Shown here: positions 35,038 to 43,200 of the stretch, piece after piece | How the letters are laid out: each line of letters begins with the position of its first letter | Numbering within the stretch: position 1 is the stretch's first letter | Source: an uncultured Lachnospiraceae bacterium | GTDB lineage: Bacteria; Bacillota; Clostridia; Lachnospirales; Lachnospiraceae | DNA length: 64,000 nt | NCBI GenBank assembly: GCA_910579735.1 | Contig: CAJTUZ010000012.1 | Coordinates: forward strand, 43,337 to 107,336 | Direction: 5' to 3' | Notes under the pieces: model-generated | What the model was told of the DNA's origin: nothing | Databases searched by the model: none | Seen by the model: the letters and a program-made list of their open reading frames with translations, nothing else | Position numbers and translations under genes: made by a program

Positions 35038-35547
35038 TTGCGAAAGTGGATCAAACTTTTGTTCGTCGTCTACATTTTACTGGTCATTAAGGTGATCATT
35101 TTCAAATATCCGTTTGAACAGCTCTATGCCATTGCGCAGACATGGCAGAAGGATGTTATTCTCGAAGGACTCGGCAGCGCAAATTTTATACCATTTAAAA
35201 CCATTAAAATGTATATAGAATATGCCGATAAATTAAATAGTGTAGAGAATCTGGCGGGGAATATCCTGGTCTTTGTACCGTTTGGCATCCTCTTCCCGCT
35301 CACCCGTTCGGATAAGAGCGGTTTTCCGGATGTGTTTGCCAATGCGCTGTTTTTCGTGCTTGGCATCGAAGTGTTCCAGCTTTTCAGCGCATTTGGAGCT
35401 TTTGACGTAGACGATATTATTCTGAACTGTTTCGGTGCGCTCTTAGGTTATATCGCATATCGAAAGAGCAGGGATCTGTTCCCGGGTTTTGATAAAATAA
35501 TCAGGATGGAGGAAGAGGAATATGGAGCATATCTTGAAAAAAATTAA
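35038..35547 (+). CDS. VanZ-like membrane protein
   Basis: 169 residues with four to five hydrophobic segments. VanZ-like features are ANFIPFKTIKMYIE, NLAGNILVFVPFGILFPL and DDIILNCFGALLGYIAYR. Such proteins can give low-level glycopeptide resistance in one known case, but most are of unknown role. It starts with TTG immediately after the stop of the dehydrogenase gene (0 bases apart), using GGGAGG inside that gene, so the two are translationally coupled. The last 26 bases overlap the next gene. Confidence 0.82.
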   Translation: MRKWIKLLFVVYILLVIKVIIFKYPFEQLYAIAQTWQKDVILEGLGSANFIPFKTIKMYIEYADKLNSVENLAGNILVFVPFGILFPLTRSDKSGFPDVFANALFFVLGIEVFQLFSAFGAFDVDDIILNCFGALLGYIAYRKSRDLFPGFDKIIRMEEEEYGAYLEKN

Positions 35548-36112
35548 AACGAATGTCATGGCATCCGCCCTGCTTTGCATCGCTCTTGGCGCCGTACTCG
35601 TCATATGGCCCGATATGTCCGTACAGATTACCTGTATGGCGATTGGTGTGGTGCTGATCATAAACGGTATCAGCAGACTGGCCAATTTCATTTTCCGAAG
35701 AGACGGCAGCCTTTTTTCACAGATGAATCTTGTTATGGGGATCATCATTGCCGTGATCGGCGTATGGATCCTGCTGCAGCCGGATAAGGTCATTGCCATG
35801 ATACCGATTCTGGTGGGAATCATTATTATCATTCACGGCATCAACAACTTACAGCAGGCTTTCCACCTTTTCCAGAACCGATATGACAAGTGGTGGGTGG
35901 CGCTCTTATTAGGTCTTGTGACGGTGGCATTCGGCATATTGCTGATCCGTAATCCGTTTAAGGCAATCGATACACTTGTTATGTTTATCGGATTGTTTTT
36001 AATTTATGATGGCATTTCGGATATTTGGATCATTTCAAGGGTATTCCGAATGGCAAAGCAGATGAAGCAGGAAGTGGAAGCGATAGAGACCGAAGGCAGA
36101 GAGGTAGATTGA
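35522..36112 (+). CDS. HdeD/DUF308 family membrane protein
   Basis: 196 residues with six hydrophobic segments arranged as three pairs. Repeated pattern pieces (ALGAVLVIWPDMSVQ, IGVWILLQPDKVIAMIPILVG, FGILLIRNPFKAID) are typical of DUF308/HdeD. The family includes an acid-resistance protein of E. coli; the role here is unknown. AAGAGG precedes the ATG, and the gene overlaps VanZ by 26 bases, indicating one operon with the dehydrogenase. Confidence 0.82.
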   Translation: MEHILKKIKTNVMASALLCIALGAVLVIWPDMSVQITCMAIGVVLIINGISRLANFIFRRDGSLFSQMNLVMGIIIAVIGVWILLQPDKVIAMIPILVGIIIIIHGINNLQQAFHLFQNRYDKWWVALLLGLVTVAFGILLIRNPFKAIDTLVMFIGLFLIYDGISDIWIISRVFRMAKQMKQEVEAIETEGREVD

Positions 36113-36140
36113 GAAGTCAAAGAAAGGAAGGGCAGTCAAA

Positions 36141-36395
36141 GTGAAGATCGGCGGAATTTTTAACATTTACCCTACATATGTTTATAATCCGAATGCAGTC
36201 AGTTCCAAAAGTCTGAACAGATTATCCAGAATATCGGATGATGTGCTTGACAAGAAAGTAGATTATTCGGAGACTTACTCGGAAATGCGTAATGAGAATC
36301 CGTTGAAAAAGGGCCAGACGAGAGATTTTGAGGGAATACTGGCAAAACAGATGCAGCAGGGACGAAACCGCGCTGCTCTGATTATGAAAGGATAA
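36141..36395 (+). CDS. small conserved-looking protein of unknown function
   Basis: 84 residues, soluble, no membrane segment. It starts with GTG preceded by GGAAGGG. Notable stretches are GGIFNIYPTYVYNPNAVSSK and DFEGILAKQMQQGRNRA. There is no domain I recognise. It follows the HdeD-like gene by 28 bases and ends just before a long terminator-like hairpin, so it is probably the last gene of that operon. Confidence 0.55.
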   Translation: MKIGGIFNIYPTYVYNPNAVSSKSLNRLSRISDDVLDKKVDYSETYSEMRNENPLKKGQTRDFEGILAKQMQQGRNRAALIMKG

Positions 36396-36420
36396 TGAAT
36401 AGCATATGTTATTTGCTTTG

Positions 36421-36460
36421 AAAGTCTGATATCCGCGGTTTTATGCGTATATCAGACTTT
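36421..36460. terminator. 12-bp hairpin between convergent genes
   Basis: AAAGTCTGATAT (36421-36432) is exactly complementary to ATATCAGACTTT (36449-36460). The U-tract is short. It covers the last codons of the minus-strand LysR gene, so it may terminate transcription from either side. Confidence 0.6.
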
Positions 36461-37270
36461 TCGCGTAATTCGATAACAATTGATCTTGGGCGCTTCGAAA
36501 TCCAAAAGAGGGATTTTCCTGAGATCTTTTCGCTCCACATAGGGAGCGGCGATATTTTCCGGCACGAAGCTGATACCGTTTGACGTAAGCAGGTAGGGGA
36601 TCAGTTTCGTGCTGTTGTCAATTTCAAAACCGAACTGATAATGCGGCGGAAACAATTCTTTTATAAAAAGACCGACATCCTGCAGTGCGAAGTTGCAATA
36701 TAAATAATCGGCATGGATAAGGTTTTCCTTGGTGATGCCTTCGCGGTAGGAGGCATTGTCAAAGCGCGTGACCAGCACAAGGTCATCGGTAGCAAATACT
36801 TCGCAGTGATAGGCGCTGTGATAAAACGGCAGATAGGAGTAGGCGGCGTCCAAAAGATTGTCCTGTATTTGCTGCAGCAGATCATTGGAATGTCCAAGCG
36901 TGATCTTGACGGCATGCGTCGGATGGGATGCCATATATTCCTGTATGACAGGGAACAGATGGCATTCATAGATCGTATTGGTCGAGCCAATCCGGTAAGA
37001 AGCTTCATATTTTTTCATGGAATTGACATCCTGTATGCCGTTATCGGCAAGCTCCAGGATGCGCCTTGCATAGGACAGGAAAAGCTCGCCCTCCATGGAT
37101 AAAGTCACTTTCCTTTTATTTCTTTCAAAGAGTTGTTTGCCGATCTCCTTTTCCAGTTCGGATATGCGGTTCGTAACGGTGGACTGCGCGATAAAAAGCG
37201 CGTCCGCCGTTCTGGTAAAGTTTCGATATTCCGCTAAAGTTACAAAAGTCAACAGTGACTGTGTGTCCAT
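36452..37270 (-). CDS. LysR family transcriptional regulator
   Basis: 272 residues. The winged helix-turn-helix is MDTQSLLTFVTLAEYRNFTRTADALFIAQSTVTNRI (in parts: LLTFVTLAEYRNFTRTA, IAQSTVTNRI), followed by a periplasmic-binding-like sensor domain. It starts at ATG 37270, with GGAGG upstream on the minus strand. It lies 49 bases downstream of thiT on the same strand, so it may be co-transcribed with the riboswitch-controlled transporter. The target genes are unknown. Confidence 0.9.
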   Translation of the reverse strand: MDTQSLLTFVTLAEYRNFTRTADALFIAQSTVTNRISELEKEIGKQLFERNKRKVTLSMEGELFLSYARRILELADNGIQDVNSMKKYEASYRIGSTNTIYECHLFPVIQEYMASHPTHAVKITLGHSNDLLQQIQDNLLDAAYSYLPFYHSAYHCEVFATDDLVLVTRFDNASYREGITKENLIHADYLYCNFALQDVGLFIKELFPPHYQFGFEIDNSTKLIPYLLTSNGISFVPENIAAPYVERKDLRKIPLLDFEAPKINCYRITRKV

Positions 37271-37319
37271 AGATTTCCTCCATCTTCCGGTATGGTATCC
37301 GGTACCGGCGCCGCCGCGG

Positions 37320-38009
37320 TCATTCTGCGGCCATGTTTCTGATCCTGGCCATAGCATGTTTTACCGGCGGCAGTATTAAAATAACAATTGTTACAATTCC
37401 TTCGGCAAGAATATAAGCATAATTATACGCAATTGGATAGAGCGGCGCAAGCGATGTCGGAAAATTTTCCGGCATATATTCCATCCAGTACAGATAACCG
37501 CCGATACTGTGGAAAAGTCCTCTTGCCAATATGGCGGCAAGATATCCTTTTAACAGTCCGTTCTTTTTCTGATTAAAAAAGCCGGAGAGGCCGAGTGCGG
37601 CAAAGGCGAAAATATAGTCCATGCAGGCCTGTGCGGGAGAGAGGATATAACCGGCGCCGTCCTGTACAAACTGCAGGATGGCATAGGCAAATCCTGCGGT
37701 CAGACCGATCTTGGGACCATACCAGTAACCGACCAGGGTGACAAAAAGCATGGAACAGAGCGTTGCAGAGCCGCCCCAGGGCATGTCGATGACCTTGATA
37801 TAGGAAGTAATGAAACCGAGAGCAAGCGCCATAGCGGAAAAAACAAGCTGCCTGGTGGAAAATGTTTTGCGCTCTGCCGCTTCATTTTCAGCTTTATTCC
37901 TGTTTATCGCAGTCAATATGACCAATGCAATGATGATAACGATCAGCGTGATCGTTCCGGTCTTTGTCAGGGAATAATATCCCTCTTCCTGTTGAAAAAA
38001 TAATGACAT
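37320..38009 (-). CDS. thiT: ECF-type thiamine transporter S component
   Basis: 229 residues with about six membrane segments. An extra N-terminal segment precedes the ThiT core (LVFSAMALALGFITSYIKVIDMPWGGSATLCSMLF, in parts: ALALGFITSYIKV, DMPWGGSATLC). GFAYAILQFVQDG and IGGYLYWMEYMP are also ThiT-like. It binds thiamine and uses a shared ECF energy module encoded elsewhere. A TPP riboswitch in the leader agrees fully. ATG 38009 has AGGAGG at 7 bases; this site is part of a hairpin. Confidence 0.95.
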   Translation of the reverse strand: MSLFFQQEEGYYSLTKTGTITLIVIIIALVILTAINRNKAENEAAERKTFSTRQLVFSAMALALGFITSYIKVIDMPWGGSATLCSMLFVTLVGYWYGPKIGLTAGFAYAILQFVQDGAGYILSPAQACMDYIFAFAALGLSGFFNQKKNGLLKGYLAAILARGLFHSIGGYLYWMEYMPENFPTSLAPLYPIAYNYAYILAEGIVTIVILILPPVKHAMARIRNMAAE

Positions 38010-38016
38010 AAAAAAT

Positions 38017-38039
38017 CCTCCTTCGTATGCGCGAGGAGG
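38017..38039 (-). promoter_or_regulatory. hairpin hiding the thiT ribosome-binding site
   Basis: On the minus strand CCTCCT (plus 38034-38039) pairs with AGGAGG (plus 38017-38022), the Shine-Dalgarno sequence of thiT. It lies between the TPP aptamer and the start codon and is the likely expression platform, acting on translation. Confidence 0.7.
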
Positions 38040-38097
38040 GACAACATCTTGCATGCCGAAAATAACAAATAACGCAAGTTATTATCGGCAGAATATG

Positions 38098-38213
38098 CTT
38101 CCCTACGCCGGTATTATCCGGGTCAGGTAATGAGGGTTAGGAATTCGCGAAAATAACTTATGAAAGTTGTCCTGCGAAGCATTCCAGTCTCAGCGATGTG
38201 CTCCCCTAGCGAG
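38098..38213 (-). promoter_or_regulatory. TPP riboswitch (THI element)
   Basis: Read on the minus strand, the region contains the conserved aptamer parts in order: AGGGGAG, GCTGAGA, then after a variable arm AACCCT, ACCTGA, CCGGATAATACCGGCGTAGGGA. It binds thiamine pyrophosphate in the mRNA leader and lowers thiT expression when the vitamin is plentiful. Confidence 0.96.
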
Positions 38214-38261
38214 TTATTTGGTTGTTCCGCACGGATAAGTGCGGATTTAGATTACGATATA

Positions 38262-38290
38262 ACTATAGAAGGTCTTTCTATGATTGTCAA
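38262..38290 (-). promoter_or_regulatory. thiT promoter
   Basis: On the minus strand TTGACA (plus 38285-38290) and TATAGT (plus 38262-38267) are 17 bases apart, just upstream of the riboswitch. A small hairpin (CCGCAC/GTGCGG, about 38229-38246) lies between promoter and aptamer. Confidence 0.85.
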
Positions 38291-38332
38291 GTAAAAACAT
38301 TTTGAGGGGTGCGGAGGCGGTACAAGTTTTTC

Positions 38333-38361
38333 TTGCAAAGCCCTGTATGATTCTCTATAAT
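38333..38361 (+). promoter_or_regulatory. promoter of the HAD phosphatase gene
   Basis: TTGCAA (38333-38338) and TATAAT (38356-38361) are 17 bases apart, 44 bases before the ATG at 38406. It is divergent from the thiT promoter. Confidence 0.8.
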
Positions 38362-38405
38362 AATTGCATATGATTTGAGCGATAAGAAAGGATACCACAA
38401 TACAT

Positions 38406-39095
38406 ATGAAAAAACAGACAGATTCATTTCAGTACTTGTTGTTTGACTTGGACGGAACGCTCACAGATCCGAAACCTGGTATTACAAGATGTGTGCAGTA
38501 TGCGCTGCGTAAGTTCGGGATCGACGAGCCGGATCTGGATAAACTGGAGCCGTTTATCGGGCCGCCTCTTTCGGACAGTTTTCGGGAGTTTTACGGTTTC
38601 GACGAACAAATGGCGGCAGAAGGGGTCGCGGCTTATCGGGAGCGGTTTGCCGATACCGGTATCTTTGAGAATGAGATTTATCCCGGTATGAAAGAGATGC
38701 TTGCCGGTCTGCATGATGCAGGCAGAATACTGGCGGTGGCGTCCAGTAAGCCGACAGTATATGTCAAACAGATCCTGACGCATTTTGGGATAGATCAATA
38801 TTTTACTGTGATTGTGGGAAGTGAATTAGATAACACTCGTTCTAAGAAAGAAGAGGTCATAGAAGAAGTATTACAACAATTACATCAGGGTAAAAATGGG
38901 CACAACGACAGAACTGTCATGATAGGTGACAGGAAGTTTGATATTTTGGGAGCAAAATTGTCCGGTTTGGTCAGTGTGGGAGTTACCTTTGGATACGCGC
39001 TTCCCGGTGAGTTGGAGGAGGCGGGAGCCGACTATATTGTGGATACTGTTGCACAATTGGAAAAATTGCTGCTGACAGGATCGTCAACGGAGTAG
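38406..39095 (+). CDS. HAD hydrolase, phosphoglycolate-phosphatase-like
   Basis: 229 residues. Motif I is LLFDLDGTLTDPKPG, the cap follows, motif II is VASSKPTVYV, and the last motif is TVMIGDRKFDILGAK. The fold is the HAD-IA class with an alpha-helical cap, like phosphoglycolate phosphatase or 5'-nucleotidases. The substrate is uncertain. It is in the cytosol and has its own consensus promoter. Confidence 0.85.
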   Translation: MKKQTDSFQYLLFDLDGTLTDPKPGITRCVQYALRKFGIDEPDLDKLEPFIGPPLSDSFREFYGFDEQMAAEGVAAYRERFADTGIFENEIYPGMKEMLAGLHDAGRILAVASSKPTVYVKQILTHFGIDQYFTVIVGSELDNTRSKKEEVIEEVLQQLHQGKNGHNDRTVMIGDRKFDILGAKLSGLVSVGVTFGYALPGELEEAGADYIVDTVAQLEKLLLTGSSTE

Positions 39096-39204
39096 AAGCG
39101 TGAGAAAATAGAATAGCAATTGTTTCTGTTGTGATCTGACAAAAGGAGTAAAAAATAAATAACATCAGAAATACTTGAAAATATGACCAGGGGAAAAAGA
39201 AATT

Positions 39205-40044
39205 GTGGATGAAAAAAATAACTATAGAAATTATATTTGGATTGCAAAAGATATTTTAATACCTGCTGTTATCTATATTTTGCTGTATGCAGCGGCTAAT
39301 TCAATCATAACATCCATTTTTTTTGGTGCAGTCAGGGAAATGACGACACAGGGGAAATGGAATAACATATGCAGTGTTATTGTATCGTATGAAATGACTG
39401 TCAAGGGAATCATCAGCGGAATTTCCATGCTGATCGGAATCCTGCCGCTTTTACCGGTATTTGTCAAAGAGAGAAAAAAAGAACAGGAAAGCGGACGCTG
39501 TCATGCACGAGAGGCATCTGTAAGCATACCGCTTACCGTGCTTCTGGCGGCAGCCAGTTCCATAACGATCAATATTTTATTTATTAAACTGCAAGTTCTC
39601 GAGCAATCAGAAACATACGCAGATGTTGCACAGAAACAGTACGGCGTAGTGTTTTTTTTAGGGATCATTCTATACGGCATTGTTTCTCCGCTTGCGGAAG
39701 AAATCGTCTTTCGGGGTATCGTATACAATCGGATAAAACGGTATTTCGCCGTTCCTTTGGCGGTTCTGCTGTCGGCGCTTATGTTCGGTATGTATCACGG
39801 GAATCTTGTACAGGGCGTTTATGGACTGCTGATGGGTATATTGATCGCTTATATTTATGAAAAGTCCGGCGATTTTTTCCATGCCTTTCTGTTTCATGCG
39901 GCGGCCAATGCAGTTGTCTATACCGTTACAAGTTATGAAAGTATATATCGGCTTGTTATGACACCGTACTGCGGTGCAGTCTGTGCTTTGTTCTCAATTG
40001 CCGTGACAGGCATCATTGTCAGACTATATTGCACAAAAGTCTGA
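39205..40044 (+). CDS. CPBP family intramembrane glutamic protease
   Basis: 279 residues with about eight hydrophobic segments. The CPBP/Abi motifs are present: PLAEEIVFRGIVYNR (EExxxR), FGMYHGNLVQGVYG (histidine) and FHAFLFHAAANAV (HxxxN-like). Members cleave membrane substrates or protect against bacteriocins; the substrate here is unknown. It starts with GTG 39205, with GGGG 12 bases upstream, so the start is not certain. The gap of 109 bases after the HAD gene shows no clear promoter. Confidence 0.85.
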   Translation: MDEKNNYRNYIWIAKDILIPAVIYILLYAAANSIITSIFFGAVREMTTQGKWNNICSVIVSYEMTVKGIISGISMLIGILPLLPVFVKERKKEQESGRCHAREASVSIPLTVLLAAASSITINILFIKLQVLEQSETYADVAQKQYGVVFFLGIILYGIVSPLAEEIVFRGIVYNRIKRYFAVPLAVLLSALMFGMYHGNLVQGVYGLLMGILIAYIYEKSGDFFHAFLFHAAANAVVYTVTSYESIYRLVMTPYCGAVCALFSIAVTGIIVRLYCTKV

Positions 40045-40082
40045 AAATTCAGATTATCTGACAATTTATTAAAAATTCTTTA

Positions 40083-40111
40083 TTTACAACATTGAAAAAC
40101 AGGTGTATAGT
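40083..40111 (+). promoter_or_regulatory. gltB promoter
   Basis: TTTACA (40083-40088) and TATAGT (40106-40111), 17-base spacer. The transcript should start near 40118, immediately before a terminator hairpin. Confidence 0.75.
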
Positions 40112-40124
40112 AGTTATAGTTTTG

Positions 40125-40172
40125 AAGCCGCAAAGGTGCGCTCTGAAAAGAGGATATCTTTGCGGCTTTTTT
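40125..40172 (+). terminator. terminator/attenuator in the gltB leader
   Basis: AAGCCGCAAAG (40125-40135) pairs perfectly with CTTTGCGGCTT (40158-40168), and six T's (40167-40172) follow. A small inner hairpin, CTCTGAAAAGAG, sits in the loop. It lies between the gltB promoter and gltB, about 120 bases before the start codon. It could attenuate gltB or end a short RNA; it may also serve the upstream gene. Confidence 0.75.
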
Positions 40173-40180
40173 GTATACAA

Positions 40181-40257
40181 TCGGGAATCTCCCGGAGCGA
40201 AAGCGTGCCTTGAAGCAAAACCTTTTTCTCTGCCCGGCCGCCCCGGGAGATTCCCGA
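40181..40257 (+). repeat. long-arm hairpin element, partial copy C
   Basis: A perfect 15-bp inverted repeat (40181-40195 with 40243-40257) encloses the right half of the family core: GGAGCGAAAGCGTGCCTTGA, then AGCAAAACCTTTTTCTCTGC, which aligns with copy D. The left half of the core is missing. It lies in the gltB leader, 36 bases before the start codon. Confidence 0.7.
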
Positions 40258-40293
40258 CCACCGGATTTTCTTTAAACGGAAGGAGATAGAATC

Positions 40294-43200
40294 ATGTTTG
40301 ATGCAAAACTGACAGTTCCAAAGGCGCCTCTTCACAGAGCGGAGTTTGAGCATGACAACTGTGGTATCGGGGCATGTGTGAATATTAACGGACAAAGGAG
40401 CCGGGCGACGGTAGAGAATGCTTTAAAGATTGTGGAAAATCTGGAGCACAGGGCCGGTAAAGACGCCGAGGGCAAGACAGGGGACGGCGTCGGTATCCTG
40501 ACACAGATCCCGCATAAATTTATGATAAAAGTGACGAAAGAACTCGGTATACAGATAGGCGGGGAAAGAGAGTACGGCGTAGGCAGCTTTTTCTTTCCGC
40601 AGGATGAACTGCAGCGGAATCAGGCCAAAAAGATGTTTGAGATCATTGCGCAGAAAGAAGGTCTGGAATTTCTGGGATGGAGAGCCGTACCAACGAATCC
40701 TTCGGTGCTTGGACATAAGGCGGTGGAGTGTATGCCCTGTATCATGCAGGCTTTTGTGAAAAAACCCGTTGGGGTTGCGGCCGGACTTGATTTTGACAGA
40801 AAACTGTATATTCTAAGACGGACATTTGAACAATCTACAGACATGACCTATGTCGTTTCCTTATCGAGCAGGACGATCGTTTATAAAGGCATGTTTTTAG
40901 TCGGACAGCTGCGGACTTTTTTCCGGGACTTACAGGATAGGGATTATGAGTCGGCGATCGCCATCGTCCATTCCCGCTTTTCGACGAACACGAATCCGAG
41001 CTGGGAGAGAGCGCATCCAAATCGGTTTATCGTACATAACGGGGAGATCAATACGATCCGCGGGAATGCGGATAAAATGCTGGCACGTGAGGAAACTATG
41101 GAGTCGGAACATTTAGCGGGGCATCTGCATAAGGTTCTGCCTGCAATCAGCGCTTCCGGTTCCGATTCGGCGATGCTTGACAATACGCTGGAATTCCTTG
41201 TGATGAGCGGAATGCCGCTGCCTTTGGCGGTGATGATCACGATTCCGGAACCGTGGGAGAACAATAAGACCATGTCGCAGAAGAAAAAGGATTTTTACCA
41301 GTATTATGCGACGATGATGGAACCGTGGGACGGCCCGGCATCCATTCTCTTCTCTGATGGGGATATTATGGGGGCGGTGCTTGACAGAAACGGCCTGCGT
41401 CCGTCCCGTTATATGATCACGAGCGACAACATGCTGATCCTGTCTTCCGAGGTCGGTGTTTTGGATATCGACCCGACGAAGATTGTGATCAAAGAGAGGC
41501 TGCATCCGGGAAAAATGCTTTTAGTCGATACGGTGGAAGGACGGGTCATCGATGACGATGAGTTAAAGGAAAAATATGCGTCGGCACAGCCTTACGGGGA
41601 GTGGCTGGATAATAATATGGTCGCACTGCAGGAATTAAGGATTCCGAATCAGCGTGTGGAGGAATTTACCTGTGAAGAAAGACAGCGTATGCAGAAGGCT
41701 TTCGGCTATACCTATGAAGAACTCAAATCCGGCATTCTGCCAATGGCAAGGGACGGTTCGGAGGCGATCGCGGCGATGGGCGTAGACACGCCGCTGCCGG
41801 TGCTTTCCAAAGCACATCATCCGCTGTTCCATTATTTTAAGCAGCTTTTTGCCCAGGTGACGAATCCGCCGATCGACGCAATCCGTGAGGAAGTCGTGAC
41901 TTCCACAACCGTATATCTCGGCACGGATGGCAACTTGCTGGAGGAAAAACCGGAAAACTGCAATATGCTCAAGGTGCACAATCCGATCCTGACCAATACG
42001 GATCTGTTAAAGATCAAACATATGAAAACGGACGGTTTTAAAGTGGACGTCGTTCCGATCACTTATTATAAGAACACGAGCCTGGAAAAAGCGATCGAGA
42101 GACTGTTCGTGGAAGTGGACAGGGCATTTCGCGGCGGTGTGAATATCCTGATTCTTTCCGACAGAGGGGTGGATGAAAACCGTGTGGCGATTCCCTCATT
42201 GCTTGCGGTGTCTGCTTTACAGCAGCATCTTGTCAATACCAAGAAAAGAACGAGCGTGGCGATCGTCCTGGAATCTGCGGAACCGAGAGAAGTCCACCAT
42301 TTTGCAACGCTGCTTGGCTACGGTGCATCCGCAATCAATCCTTATCTGGCACAGGAGAGCATTAAGGAGCTGATCGATAACCATATGCTGAATAAGGATT
42401 ACTATGCGGCAGTGAACGACTATAACGACGCGATCTTACACGGTATTATCAAGATTGCCTCCAAAATGGGAATTTCCACCATACAGTCCTATCAGGGGTC
42501 CAAAATATTCGAAGCGATCGGTATCGATAAAGATGTGATCAATCAATACTTTACCAATACGGTATGCCGTGTCGGAGGCATTACCTTAAAGGATATTGAA
42601 AAAGAAGTGGATATGCTGCATTCGATGGCGTTTGACCCACTTGGTCTATCTACGGATCTGACATTGGATAACCCCGGACATCACCAAATGAGGAGCGGTG
42701 CGGACGAACATCTGTATAATCCTGAGACGATTCATTTACTTCAGGAGTCAACCAGGCGGGGTGATTATGAAATATTTAAACAATATACTAAAGCGGTCAA
42801 TAACGAATCAAGTATTAAGACCCTGCGGGGACTTTTAGACTTCAATTTTGCAAAGAAACCCGTATCAATAGAGGAAGTGGAGGGAGTTGACAGTATTGTC
42901 ACAAGATTTAAGACCGGTGCGATGTCCTATGGTTCGATTTCCAAAGAAGCACACGAGACAATGGCCATTGCAATGAACAGACTGCACGGGAAATCCAATT
43001 CCGGAGAAGGCGGGGAAGATGTTGAGCGGCTGACACCCGGCGCGGACGGACTTAACAGGTGTTCTGCAATCAAGCAGGTGGCGAGCGGACGATTCGGCGT
43101 TACAAGCGAATATTTAAACAGCGCACAGGAAATCCAGATCAAAATGGCACAGGGAGCAAAACCGGGAGAAGGCGGACATCTGCCGGGCGGTAAAGTCTAT

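Noticed and set aside
34054..35547. A vancomycin-resistance cluster
   Set aside because: There is no VanA/B-type ligase, VanX or VanRS pair. The dehydrogenase and VanZ-like gene alone do not make one.
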